In this document: one piece after another, positions 1 through 7,956 of the stretch | Numbering within the stretch: position 1 is the first letter of the stretch | Layout: each line of letters opens with the position of its first letter | Source of the DNA: Bacteroidota bacterium | GTDB taxonomy: Bacteria; Bacteroidota; Bacteroidia; Chitinophagales; UBA10324 | DNA length: 38,802 nt | Direction: 5' to 3' | Assembly: GCA_014190575.1 (NCBI GenBank) | Contig: BJGQ01000029.1 | Coordinates: 1-38,802, forward strand | Translations under genes and position numbers: made by a program | Notes under the pieces: model-generated | Database searches by the model: none | What the model saw: only the letters and a program-made list of their open reading frames with translations | What the model was told of the DNA's origin: nothing

Positions 1-817
1 CCCAAGCTGAAGAAAGCTTAGATTCAGGCTTTTACTTTCATGTGCTTGCCGGGCATTTTGTTTTCTGTTCAATATTCCGGGTCATAGGCAACAAAATATT
101 TTTTATTCGATTGTAGACGGTTTCAATTTTAAGCCATAATTATATTTCAATTAGATTACCCTTCTGCATGCTTCAGGGTGATATTGATGCCTATAAATTC
201 AGTCCTGGTTGTTAAAAGATTTTGCGGGCACATGCACAAGTCTTTTTGAAGTAGTGTAATGCAGGTTTTTCTTGTTTACAATTGTTAATTATTTGTTGTA
301 AAAACTTCATTGTCAGTTGTTAGTGTTATAAATTCAGTTATTAAACAGAATATGAAATGTGCAATGGCTGCTTTGTCAGCTCTATAAATAATTTATGAAA
401 CAGTAAAAGTCCAGCAAACAACTTACAACAAGGTGTTGCTAGTTACTGAGAGAAAGGATGAAGCAATGAATGGGTGTTGCAATGCAACAGAGGCTGGTTT
501 TGAATTTTAATAAAATATTTTTATTGTATAAAAGAAGGGTGACAGATGGTTAAAATCAGGCCAAAACTGTATGGTAAATAAAGGAAAACAAGAGGCTAAA
601 AAATAATTATTTTCAGGTGGCATGCGGTTGAATAAAATTATAATAAAAACCGGCTGAAACCCTTATTGGGTGCTATTTTCAGCAATTTGGGGTGCAATAA
701 TACAAAAAATAGAAACACCTGATTTTATCAATGTTACATTGTACGATTGACTGAAAAATAAATTTGGAAACCGCTGTTTCCATTTCTTAAGTTTGGATTT
801 CATCAAAAACTAAAACG
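1..817. other. gene-poor left end, no supported gene
   Basis: I see no convincing coding region on either strand. A short open frame at 3-116 (37 codons, running in from the left edge) could be the tail of an upstream gene but has no recognisable motif. The stretch is AT-rich. A 13-base palindrome with sequence GTTGCAATGCAAC lies near 475, and a promoter-like pair for the next gene lies at 739-766. Confidence 0.5.
739..766 (+). promoter_or_regulatory. Bacteroidota-type promoter for FN3 protein
   Basis: TTG at 739-741 and TAAATTTG at 759-766, 17 bases apart, match the Bacteroidota sigma-A pattern TTG-N17-23-TAnnTTTG. The expected 5' leader to the ATG at 818 is about 45 bases. Motif match only. 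Confidence 0.5.
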
Positions 818-1438
818 ATGAAAAAATTAGTTGTTCGCTTAGGGTTGTCAAGATTGACGGTCCTAGGATTTTTGCAGTTTGTAGAATACATTCTGCAGCA
901 AATGACGGGGAATGTAAATTTTCCGACACCAATACCTGACCTTGCGGCCATCAAATTTAAAATGCTGGCTTACAAGCAGGCAATTACAGATGCCGAGCAA
1001 AGAATTGCAGGGGCAATTGAATTGCGTAACCAGTTGCGGTTCGATCTTTCCATAATGCTGAAGAACCTGGCTAATTATTGTGTTCAGGTTGCCAATGGCG
1101 ATCCGGCGGTTTTCAGCACCAGTGGTTTTGAAATGAAACGGACCCCAACACCGGCTCCTGACCCGCTTGATCCGGTACAAAACCTTCGCATGCAAAATAC
1201 CGGCACTGATACAGAATTGCGGTTGTTATTTAAATCGGTTAGGTATGGTAAAAGCTACGAGGTATGGATGAGCCCGTTAAATGATACTAATTTTACTTAC
1301 CTAACTACAGTGTCGGCACAGCGGTTTGTGCTGCGAGACCTTACACCGGGCGTTCGTTATTTCGCGAAGGTTCGCGCCATAGGCCCAAAGGGAATAAAAG
1401 GTGGATTTAGTGATGTGGCCAGTAAGATTGCAGCATAA
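818..1438 (+). CDS. FN3-domain protein of a Bacteroidota family
   Basis: A 206-residue protein of unknown function. Residues 1-115 are mostly helical, with a Thr-Gly-Asn-x-Asn-Phe-Pro-Thr-Pro stretch at about 30-40 and a helical pair up to a Pro-rich linker (about 109-118). Residues 118-206 look like a fibronectin type III domain, including the LTPGVRYFAKVRAIG strand typical of FN3 domains. No clear signal peptide is visible; the basic N-terminus is not followed by a long hydrophobic core. Small proteins with a helical N-domain and one FN3 domain are common in Bacteroidota. It is monocistronic by appearance, with a promoter-like pair at 739-766 and a strong terminator at 1528-1556. The ATG at 818 is preceded by an A-rich leader. 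The fold is likely, the role unknown. Confidence 0.75.
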   Translation: MKKLVVRLGLSRLTVLGFLQFVEYILQQMTGNVNFPTPIPDLAAIKFKMLAYKQAITDAEQRIAGAIELRNQLRFDLSIMLKNLANYCVQVANGDPAVFSTSGFEMKRTPTPAPDPLDPVQNLRMQNTGTDTELRLLFKSVRYGKSYEVWMSPLNDTNFTYLTTVSAQRFVLRDLTPGVRYFAKVRAIGPKGIKGGFSDVASKIAA

Positions 1439-1527
1439 TTAATGTTTGTGATTTTTTGCAGCTTAGTAATTGCTTAGCTTAGGCTGGGTTTAATAAGTAA
1501 GGTTTAAGTTAGTAATTGGTTGAAAGG

Positions 1528-1556
1528 AACCCCGGCAGAAATGCCGGGGTTTTTTT
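1528..1556 (+). terminator. intrinsic terminator after FN3 gene
   Basis: A perfect 10-base stem (1528-1537 pairing with 1542-1551, core CCCCGGCA/TGCCGGGG) closes a GAAA tetraloop and runs into a T tract. It lies 90 bases after the FN3 stop codon. It is the clearest intrinsic terminator in the window. Confidence 0.9.
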
Positions 1557-1640
1557 ATCGATGATTAACATATACTTAACGAAAATTTTCATCTTTATTA
1601 GTACAGGCAACCGAAGTTTGCCTTATAAATACAAATTCAA

Positions 1641-1739
1641 ATGTCAAGTTTAATTTTAGTCTGCGCCATTTTTGTTATTCTGTTCTGCTATATCGGATTC
1701 AGTCTGGCTGCGTACAATAAGAAGAGCAAGAATAACTAA
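1641..1739 (+). CDS. 32-residue single-pass membrane microprotein
   Basis: An ATG-initiated frame of 32 codons ending in TAA. After four residues, the next roughly 20 are almost all hydrophobic (LILVCAIFVILFCYIGFSLA), followed by a Lys/Asn-rich tail (YNKKSKNN). This is the layout of a small N-out/C-in membrane protein, with positive charges after the helix. It sits alone between the terminator at 1528-1556 and the near-parS site at 1777-1792. No function is known to me. The alternative is a chance hydrophobic frame; the well-formed helix plus basic tail argues for a real gene, but conservation would have to show it. Confidence 0.5.
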   Translation: MSSLILVCAIFVILFCYIGFSLAAYNKKSKNN

Positions 1740-1776
1740 GCAAAAAAATTGCTGGTAGGGTGCTATTTCTTGTGCA

Positions 1777-1792
1777 TGTTTCACGGGAAACA
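1777..1792. promoter_or_regulatory. near-parS palindrome, copy 1
   Basis: The 16-mer TGTTTCACGGGAAACA differs at one central base from the canonical ParB-binding parS site (TGTTTCACGTGAAACA). With one flanking base on each side it forms an 18-mer that recurs exactly at 2417-2434. It lies in the spacer after the microprotein. ParB binding is inferred, not shown. Confidence 0.6.
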
Positions 1793-1847
1793 TTAGCTAT
1801 ATGATTTTATGAATCAATGAATTAGCATTATAGAAGCAGCTTCCTGG

Positions 1848-1975
1848 CCCTCCTTATTAGGAGGGAACAATACAGCGGAAGAAATATTCAATTACCAGAT
1901 TTTGATAATAGGACTCTGATCATAATTCAATATTATATTTAATAACCATAACGAATTCCCCTAAAATAAGAGGGG
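1848..1975. repeat. two small G/C hairpins, REP-like spacer
   Basis: Two short inverted repeats stand out in AT-rich spacer DNA: CCCTCCT-tatt-AGGAGGG at 1848-1865 and CCCCT-aaaataag-AGGGG at 1958-1975. The second lies just downstream of the minus-strand ybeY stop and could help end its transcript, but it lacks a clean T tract on that strand. They resemble degenerate REP-type spacer hairpins. Confidence 0.35.
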
Positions 1976-1989
1976 TTAAGGGTGTGTTT

Positions 1990-2412
1990 TCACCTGCTTT
2001 CCCATAGATTCAAATAGAACTCTTCTTTGGATCGCATCACTTTTTTGTGTGCAGGTAATTTGTCTTTGTATCCACATAGATGCAATACACCATGAAAGAG
2101 TACACGGTGCAATTCTTTTTCGAACGATTGTTTAAAAGTACTGGCATTTTCCTTCACACGATCAATGGATATAAACACATCGCCTGAAACCTCATCGTTT
2201 ACACAATAATCAAAAGTAATAATATCGGTAAGTGTATTGTGTTTAAGGTATTGCTTGTTGAGGTTCAGCAGGTAACTATCGGTACAAAAAATATAATGAA
2301 GATCTCCGATTTCGTGCTCCTCCGAATAGGCGAGGAGCTGAATAAATTCAGATAGTTTTTTTGTGTTCTTTAATTTGAATGAAGGTATAAGGGAATGAAA
2401 CTCAATTGGCAT
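1990..2412 (-). CDS. ybeY: YbeY endoribonuclease (rRNA maturation)
   Basis: A 140-residue member of the YbeY/UPF0054 family, a metal-dependent single-strand endoribonuclease acting in 16S rRNA 3' maturation and 70S quality control. The hallmark is HGVLHLCGYKD near residue 110, corresponding to the family motif HGxLHLxGYDH. The first two metal-binding histidines are present; the third is replaced by Asp, which I believe is usual for Bacteroidota YbeY. The upstream LADIITFDY-like stretch (here DIITFDYC) and GDVFISIDRV also fit. Length is normal. It is the last gene of a minus-strand run with the RsbW-like ATPase (27-base gap) and DUF4175 protein. A near-parS palindrome occupies the gap directly before its ATG. 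Confidence 0.93.
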   Translation of the reverse strand: MPIEFHSLIPSFKLKNTKKLSEFIQLLAYSEEHEIGDLHYIFCTDSYLLNLNKQYLKHNTLTDIITFDYCVNDEVSGDVFISIDRVKENASTFKQSFEKELHRVLFHGVLHLCGYKDKLPAHKKVMRSKEEFYLNLWESR

Positions 2413-2417
2413 ACGAA

Positions 2418-2433
2418 TGTTTCACGGGAAACA
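2418..2433. promoter_or_regulatory. near-parS palindrome, copy 2
   Basis: An exact second copy of TGTTTCACGGGAAACA, in the same orientation and 641 bases from copy 1. It fills most of the 27-base gap between the RsbW-like gene and ybeY, where a ribosome binding site for ybeY would lie. Two exact 18-base copies so close together are unlikely by chance. Confidence 0.6.
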
Positions 2434-2439
2434 TATTGA

Positions 2440-2850
2440 TTAGATAGAAAAATGAATAGCCACTTTGCTGCCGTTATCACTGAATTCAACCTGATCGGCA
2501 AGAGCTTTCATCAGAAAAATACCGCGACCGGTTATTTTTTCAATATTGGCGGGGTCTGTAGGGTCCGGTATATTATTAAAATCGAATCCGGTTCCGCGGT
2601 CTTTAACAGTAAAGACAACTTCCTTGTCTTTTTTATCAACCCGAAGAAGAACTGATTTTGAAACATCGTTTTTATTACCGAGTTCAATGGCGTTTTTAAC
2701 CGCTTCGCCAACTGCTACCAGCATATTGTTTCTGATATCTTCGCCTAACCCGAGAGTAGTTCCGATATCGTCAATCATGGCTTCTACCCTGTGCATACTG
2801 TCGATGTGAGAGGGTAATTCTATTTCGGCGTGTTTCATTTCCGTAATCAT
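2440..2850 (-). CDS. RsbW-like GHKL ATP-binding protein
   Basis: A 136-residue single-domain histidine-kinase-like ATPase of the RsbW/SpoIIAB type (HATPase_c_2). The N box reads EAVKNAIELGN (about residues 49-59), the G1 box DRGTGF (about 90-95) and the G2 box GRGIFLM (about 113-119). Classical RsbW proteins are anti-sigma serine kinases, but in Bacteroidota no cognate SigB is usual, so the substrate is open; no anti-anti-sigma factor is visible in the window. It sits 17 bases after the DUF4175 gene and 27 before ybeY, probably in one transcript. The first ATG is used; a second at codon 5 is also possible. Confidence 0.85.
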   Translation of the reverse strand: MITEMKHAEIELPSHIDSMHRVEAMIDDIGTTLGLGEDIRNNMLVAVGEAVKNAIELGNKNDVSKSVLLRVDKKDKEVVFTVKDRGTGFDFNNIPDPTDPANIEKITGRGIFLMKALADQVEFSDNGSKVAIHFSI

Positions 2851-2867
2851 AAGAGAACAAATGTAAT

Positions 2868-5800
2868 TTACTTCGATAATGTTTTAAAGTAGTCTTCCAC
2901 TAAACTTTTGTAAAATGGTTGCAGGTCGGGAGAAACAGTTTTGTACAGTTCCAGTTCGGCTTGCTTCTTTTTCAGGTATTCTTCCAAGGAGGGAGGAATG
3001 GGTCTCGACATTTCGTTTCCGCTTTGCGACTCGCGTTTGTTATCCTGATCGCGCTCGCGTTCGGCATTTTCTGCATCCAGCAATTTATTCAGAATTTCCT
3101 GCTGGCGTTTCAATGTTTCAGGAGTCAATTGCTTGTTCAATAATTCCTTTTCAGTTTCTTCCATTTGATCCTGTAATTCACCAAGATTTCCCATTGAACC
3201 CTTGCCATCCTTATTCATTTGGTCATTCAGTTGACGAAGCATTTCGCGAATGGCACCTTGCTCTTGAGCCAGTTTTGCGGCTTCTTCACTTGGTAATCCA
3301 CCAGAACCCTCGCCAGGCTTCTGTCCTGGCTTTTGCCCTGGTTTTTCGCCCGGTTTTTTACCATCCTTCATTTTCTCGCCCAACTCATTCATTTTATCAT
3401 TGAGCTGTTTTTGCATTTGCCCCATTGAGCCCGGTTTTGGCTTGGAACCACCCGGTTTTTTACACATTGCATTCCCGGGTTTTGCATTTGCCATTTGTTG
3501 CTGCATTTGCTGCATCACTTCATCAAACATCAGCGCCAGATTGTTTATATCAGTCATAATAAATTGCTGATTAGCGGCTGCAATATTCGGCTGGCGGGCT
3601 TCCAGGTTTGAAATAGACAAATCTGAATTCTTTTTGATGTCTGCTATTTGCTCATTTGCAAATTGCTTTATTTGAAATACCTTTTTACTCAATTCCTGAA
3701 TGCTGTCTTCCACCATTTTAAAGTCGGCCTGTAAATCTTTTTGGTCCTTCATTATCTGAAGATACTTCGGATTATAAATGTTGGTGGTTTTGGTTTGATC
3801 AATGAGGTCTTCCTGTTCGAATGAAATTTTAATTAAGTTGTCAAGTATCTGCCTGATGGCCTGCATATCCAGTTCTGCCTGTTCTTCTTCAGCGCTTTGC
3901 ATAGCTGCATCCATCTTATCAGCCAGTTGCTTCATTTTATCTGCAGCACTCTTCTGACTTTTTGATGCTTTGCTGTTGCTTTTCTTCTGTAACTCGCTGC
4001 CAGCCTGCTTTTGATCGTTATCAATGGATTCTTCATCCGATTTTGAATCAGGCATTTCTGTTGGATCATCCAACTCCTTATTCAGTGAATCCAATTTCTC
4101 CAAATCCTTTTGAACATCATCAAACTTCTTGTTTAAATCATCTTGTTTTTTGTTGAGGTCTTCAGGAGAATCCTTTTTGTTTTCTGTATCCTTGCTTAAA
4201 TCGTCCTGTTCTTTTGAAAGTTCTTTTAATTTGTCTGAAGTTGCTTCCATCTTCTGTTCGAACTCCATTTTCTTAAACAAAGAAAGCATCCGGTCCAATT
4301 CCTTTTGAAGTTCTTCATTATTAGCCTTCTGATCCTTCAATTTGTCCATCGCATCATCCTTATTCATCTTCTCCATCATCTCTTTAATTTTATCCATCAT
4401 GGACTTCATTTCGGGTGTAAGCACTTGATTGGCAAGTTCCTGCAACTGCTTTTGTTTTTCTTTTAATTCAGGTGAAAAATTTTCAAACTGATTTTGTTGA
4501 GCTGCATTTTCATTCATTTTCTGCTGCACATTTTCCACATCCTTCATCACCTGTTTTTGCTTTTCCAGCAGGTCATCCATTTTCTTTTTGTCTTCCCAGT
4601 TCAGGTCTTTCTTCTGCATTAATTCATCACTGAGTTTCTGTAGCTCTTCGGTAATTTTTTGTGCTGCACTTAGTGATGACTGAAGTTTTTCTTTAATGTT
4701 ATCGTTGTTTTTCTCTGTTTGATTTTCCAACTCTTTCAATGAAGGCATTTGATAAACCATTGCCTGTGAGCGTGATGATTTACTACCATTCACATCATCA
4801 TTGTCCCAGACTTCAAAGAAATAATCAACACGATCACCCGCCTTTAACTGAATGTTTGATACATTCCATACATAAGAGAAATGATCATTTTTGTCTTTCG
4901 AAATCTGAATAGGAATTGATTGCAAATTACTCTTTCCGGAATCTTCGTGTTGAATTTGAAATTCGAGTTGCAGTTTTTTCAATCCATAATCATCAGAAGC
5001 ATCACCTGCGAAATACATAATCTGGTGTTCGGTGCTATCCTGCATTTGAGCCACTGAAATCTGAGGATATAAATCAGGCATGACAGTGACTATGTATTTT
5101 ACAGAATCTGCATTGTTTAATTGATTACCTGAAAGCAGCAATGTGTAAGGAAAATCCTTCATCATTCTGCGCTGAAATAAAAACGAACCGCTTCCTTCGT
5201 TGCGGGTAGAAGTAGTTGAGTCGGATAATCGGAAAGAAATGGTTGAAGTGTTCTTCGAAAAAAACCGCCACTTGATTCGAGTGCCTTGCGGAACAACCAA
5301 ATCACCGATGTTTTGCATGGATTCATTTTTCCGTCCGATGTATGCAGGATATTCCAACGAGGTTTCAAATTTGAGAATCACCGGCTTAGGAAGCACTTCG
5401 ATTTTATAATCCCTGGAATTAAAACCACCGGCACTCAGATTAAAATTTACGGATGATTGAAGTCTTGAAAATTGATAGGCGAAAGTGTTTTTATTTTTCT
5501 TCTCCAATTGGTATGGATAACCTTCGTACTGCACAAATACTTCGTCGGGAAGCGCATTGCCATTGACTTTCACGAGCAGTTCATAATCTTCGAACTGAAC
5601 AGCGGTCAAATTTTTATTTTGAATAACGAATTGAAACGGAGCCAGCTTTTCAAATGCAGTTTGATTGTGAATGAGCCTCGATGCACTATCGCGAAGAATA
5701 TTAGGTGCGGCAAATAAAATAAAAACAAGCACCAGCAGAGGAGGAACAAGAAATCGTAAATACTTTCGGTTGCTGCTGTATTGAACCGCAGATGTAAACG

Positions 5801-6230
5801 GCACAGGTTTTAATAGCGCTGCTTTCTGATTAATACTTGCTTCAATCAACGAAGCATCTTGCACTGATAAAGCTTGTTCACGCAGCTGTAAAATATTAAG
5901 AAGTCTATCCTGAACTTCTCTAAAGTGATTACCGACAATTCGAGCGGCCTCTTCGTGAGAAATAATTTTTCCTAAACGGAAGTAATGAATCAACGGAAGT
6001 ATAACCAATCGTAATAACACTATGAAAGCGATAGATATCAAGCTCCAGAAGAGAATTGCACGAACAGTGGTTCCGAAATAAAAATAATATTCAGAAACTG
6101 CTGCCACTAAAAATGCGCCAATTAGCAAACCAACCGACAGTATAGCACCACGAACCAATCGGTTCATGTAATACTTGCGGATGAAGGCATCGAGCTTGAG
6201 GAGGAGTAAACTATATGCGCTTTCGTTCAT
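2868..6230 (-). CDS. DUF4175-family membrane coiled-coil protein
   Basis: A 1120-residue protein matching the Bacteroidota DUF4175 family in length, layout and neighbours. The N-terminus has two membrane helices (about 25-46 and 52-75) and a third near 157-175. Residues about 190-500 look like beta-rich Ig-like modules, probably periplasmic. Residues about 510-1050 are long, highly charged coiled coils rich in Lys, Glu and Gln, with Met-rich blocks. Near 935-985 is a low-complexity Gly/Pro/Lys run of KPGQ-type repeats. The C-terminus is short and globular. Function is unknown; its length and envelope placement suggest a structural or tethering role. It is first in the run with the RsbW-like gene and ybeY. 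A -7 box TAACTTTG lies at 6268-6275. Confidence 0.85.
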   Translation of the reverse strand: MNESAYSLLLLKLDAFIRKYYMNRLVRGAILSVGLLIGAFLVAAVSEYYFYFGTTVRAILFWSLISIAFIVLLRLVILPLIHYFRLGKIISHEEAARIVGNHFREVQDRLLNILQLREQALSVQDASLIEASINQKAALLKPVPFTSAVQYSSNRKYLRFLVPPLLVLVFILFAAPNILRDSASRLIHNQTAFEKLAPFQFVIQNKNLTAVQFEDYELLVKVNGNALPDEVFVQYEGYPYQLEKKNKNTFAYQFSRLQSSVNFNLSAGGFNSRDYKIEVLPKPVILKFETSLEYPAYIGRKNESMQNIGDLVVPQGTRIKWRFFSKNTSTISFRLSDSTTSTRNEGSGSFLFQRRMMKDFPYTLLLSGNQLNNADSVKYIVTVMPDLYPQISVAQMQDSTEHQIMYFAGDASDDYGLKKLQLEFQIQHEDSGKSNLQSIPIQISKDKNDHFSYVWNVSNIQLKAGDRVDYFFEVWDNDDVNGSKSSRSQAMVYQMPSLKELENQTEKNNDNIKEKLQSSLSAAQKITEELQKLSDELMQKKDLNWEDKKKMDDLLEKQKQVMKDVENVQQKMNENAAQQNQFENFSPELKEKQKQLQELANQVLTPEMKSMMDKIKEMMEKMNKDDAMDKLKDQKANNEELQKELDRMLSLFKKMEFEQKMEATSDKLKELSKEQDDLSKDTENKKDSPEDLNKKQDDLNKKFDDVQKDLEKLDSLNKELDDPTEMPDSKSDEESIDNDQKQAGSELQKKSNSKASKSQKSAADKMKQLADKMDAAMQSAEEEQAELDMQAIRQILDNLIKISFEQEDLIDQTKTTNIYNPKYLQIMKDQKDLQADFKMVEDSIQELSKKVFQIKQFANEQIADIKKNSDLSISNLEARQPNIAAANQQFIMTDINNLALMFDEVMQQMQQQMANAKPGNAMCKKPGGSKPKPGSMGQMQKQLNDKMNELGEKMKDGKKPGEKPGQKPGQKPGEGSGGLPSEEAAKLAQEQGAIREMLRQLNDQMNKDGKGSMGNLGELQDQMEETEKELLNKQLTPETLKRQQEILNKLLDAENAERERDQDNKRESQSGNEMSRPIPPSLEEYLKKKQAELELYKTVSPDLQPFYKSLVEDYFKTLSK

Positions 6231-6267
6231 GAAGTAAATGTAGTGTACACTGAAAACAAAAATTGTG

Positions 6268-6275
6268 CAAAGTTA
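6268..6275 (-). promoter_or_regulatory. -7 box upstream of DUF4175 gene
   Basis: On the minus strand this reads TAACTTTG, an exact TAnnTTTG match, 38 bases before the ATG. I found no TTG at the expected -33 distance, so support is partial. Confidence 0.35.
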
Positions 6276-6417
6276 TTGTGCCTGTAAATAGAAGATTAAA
6301 AATAGTTGTTGAAGTATTACAACCAAAACAATTTACCGACAACAATCAGAAGATGTTGGTGAAAAGTATTTTCCACAAAACACAACTGCCTGTTGCTTTC
6401 TATTATTGCATTCAATT

Positions 6418-7116
6418 ATGAATGCAAAATACAAACACATTTTCTTCGACCTTGATCATACGCTGTGGGATTTTGAAAGCAACTCGCACGAAACCCTGCT
6501 CGATTTATTTGAAGAATATTCTGTCTTGAAAACAAGTATTGACGACAAGGATCATTTCATAACCCGGTACTATTATCACAATGAAATTTACTGGGAGCAA
6601 TTCAGAAAAGGAGAGTTGAGTCGTGAAGATTTACGACACATCCGATTCCGTACCACCCTTAAAGAATTTAATATTGTTGATGAAGAACTGGTTCAACAAT
6701 TAGCGGTTGCCTATTTGGAAATACTTCCAACAAAAACAAATTTGTTTCACGATACACTTGAGGTGCTTGACTACCTCGTTACTAAATATTCACTACACAT
6801 CATTACTAATGGCTTTGAAGAAATACAATTTAAAAAAATAGTGAACACCGGTATTGGAAAATATTTCAAGTACATAATAACATCAGAGGCAGCCGGTAGT
6901 CAGAAACCCAACCCTGCAATATTCAATTTTGCTTTACAACTAACGAACGCAGAAATAAAAAACAGTTTGTTTGTTGGCGATAGTATTGAAGCAGATATCA
7001 ACGGAGCAAAAGCCGTAGGAATGGATTATGTGTTTTACAATCCAAAGAAAATTCTTCATGAAGAAATTGTTATGCATGAGATTTCACAGCTGAGCGAGTT
7101 GAAGAAAATAGTGTAG
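6418..7116 (+). CDS. YjjG-family HAD nucleotidase
   Basis: A 232-residue haloacid-dehalogenase hydrolase, closest to the YjjG noncanonical pyrimidine nucleotidase subgroup, which dephosphorylates odd or oxidised pyrimidine nucleoside monophosphates. Motif I is FFDLDHTLWDF with the nucleophile Asp at residue 11 and Asp13; the WDF after the loop is characteristic of YjjG. Motif II is ITNG near 133, motif III the Lys in QKPNP near 163, and motif IV GDSIEADI near 190. A helical cap lies between motifs I and II. I chose the ATG at 6418 over an in-frame TTG at 6406 because the family starts just before motif I. It is monocistronic, divergent from the DUF4175 run and convergent with the next gene. 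Confidence 0.9.
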   Translation: MNAKYKHIFFDLDHTLWDFESNSHETLLDLFEEYSVLKTSIDDKDHFITRYYYHNEIYWEQFRKGELSREDLRHIRFRTTLKEFNIVDEELVQQLAVAYLEILPTKTNLFHDTLEVLDYLVTKYSLHIITNGFEEIQFKKIVNTGIGKYFKYIITSEAAGSQKPNPAIFNFALQLTNAEIKNSLFVGDSIEADINGAKAVGMDYVFYNPKKILHEEIVMHEISQLSELKKIV

Positions 7117-7141
7117 CTTATTTCAGGACGAGACATATAAA

Positions 7142-7173
7142 ACAAAAAAGCCTGCATCTTATGATGCAGGCTT
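7142..7173 (-). terminator. terminator of zinc peptidase gene
   Basis: A perfect 11-base stem (7148-7158 with 7163-7173, AAGCCTGCATC/GATGCAGGCTT) with a four-base loop lies between two convergent genes. On the minus strand it is followed by a T tract (TTTTTTGTT), so it best serves the minus-strand peptidase gene. The plus-side T tract is weak, but the stem may act on both transcripts. Confidence 0.8.
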
Positions 7174-7194
7174 CAAAAATATTTTCAATAAAAA

Positions 7195-7875
7195 TTAATT
7201 TCTACGATTCAAAAAACTCAAGTAGTAAAGCAAGGTTGCAATAGAAGCAAGAGCTGCAATTACATAAGTTGATGCCGCCCATTTCAACCCGTTTCGAGCT
7301 TTATCGTGTGCTTCTCTTCCCATAATATTTGTGCTGTCTAACCATATTAATGCCCGGCGACTTGCATCAAATTCCACGGGCAAAGTAATTATGCTGAATA
7401 AAGTAGTTACAGCAAAAAGTATGACACCTGCTTCCAGTAATTGCGGGAATGACCTTAACATCATAACACCGGCAAACAAAATCCATTGAACATATTTTGA
7501 TGAAAAACTTACTGCAGGAACCAGCGCACTTCTTAATCCCAACCAGATATATGCATGTGCATGTTGCACTGCGTGGCCGCACTCGTGCGCCGCAATAGCA
7601 GCCGAGGCAACGCTTCTGCCATTATATACATCAGTTGAAAGATTTACTGTTTTGTTAGCCGGATTATAATGGTCAGTTAAAAAACCATCAACTGATGTTA
7701 CGGTCACATCAAGTATTCCGTTGTCGCGCAACATTTTTTCGGCAACTTCTTTTCCGCTGAGACCGCTTTCAATGGGTATCTGAGAATATTCAGCCATGCG
7801 GCGCTTCAGCAAGCCGCCAACAATTAAGCCAACCACTAAAAAAATAAGAGAGAGAAAAATGAATGAACCACCCAT
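7195..7875 (-). CDS. YugP-type membrane zinc metallopeptidase
   Basis: A 226-residue integral membrane peptidase of the YugP/COG2738 family. Residues 4-22 form a first membrane helix. The zinc motif HECGH is at 97-101 (within AAHECGHAVQH), and the PVEFDAS stretch near 166-172 supplies the likely third ligand Glu plus the conserved Asp-Ala-Ser. Further helices lie near 113-130, 137-163 and 200-220. The family is widespread and its substrates are poorly known; membrane-protein quality control is a fair guess. Length is normal. It stands alone, with a good promoter-like pair at 7908-7939 and a terminator at 7142-7173. Confidence 0.9.
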   Translation of the reverse strand: MGGSFIFLSLIFLVVGLIVGGLLKRRMAEYSQIPIESGLSGKEVAEKMLRDNGILDVTVTSVDGFLTDHYNPANKTVNLSTDVYNGRSVASAAIAAHECGHAVQHAHAYIWLGLRSALVPAVSFSSKYVQWILFAGVMMLRSFPQLLEAGVILFAVTTLFSIITLPVEFDASRRALIWLDSTNIMGREAHDKARNGLKWAASTYVIAALASIATLLYYLSFLNRRN

Positions 7876-7907
7876 GTTTTAAATTATTGTTTTTTGTTTT
7901 AGTAACG

Positions 7908-7939
7908 CAAATGTAATGCCTTTAAAATTTGACGAACAA
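7908..7939 (-). promoter_or_regulatory. Bacteroidota-type promoter for zinc peptidase
   Basis: On the minus strand a TTG (7937-7939) is followed after 21 bases by TACATTTG (7908-7915), an exact TAnnTTTG. The leader to the ATG at 7875 is about 27 bases. This is one of the best promoter matches in the window. Confidence 0.55.
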
Positions 7940-7956
7940 AACCTGACTTTATTGCA

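Noticed and set aside
3-116. Open frame from the left edge (37 codons)
   Set aside because: No motif, no start in the window, and the stretch looks non-coding; not enough to call a gene end.
863-1195. Minus-strand 110-residue open frame
   Set aside because: It lies inside the FN3 gene, has no domain-like features and no promoter.
2915-3403. Plus-strand 162-residue open frame
   Set aside because: It is antisense to the low-complexity Gly/Pro/Lys and coiled-coil part of the DUF4175 gene; composition bias explains it.
6369-6377. DnaA-box-like TTTTCCACA near the near-parS sites
   Set aside because: A single relaxed match in AT-rich spacer; no cluster, no dnaA or dnaN in the window.
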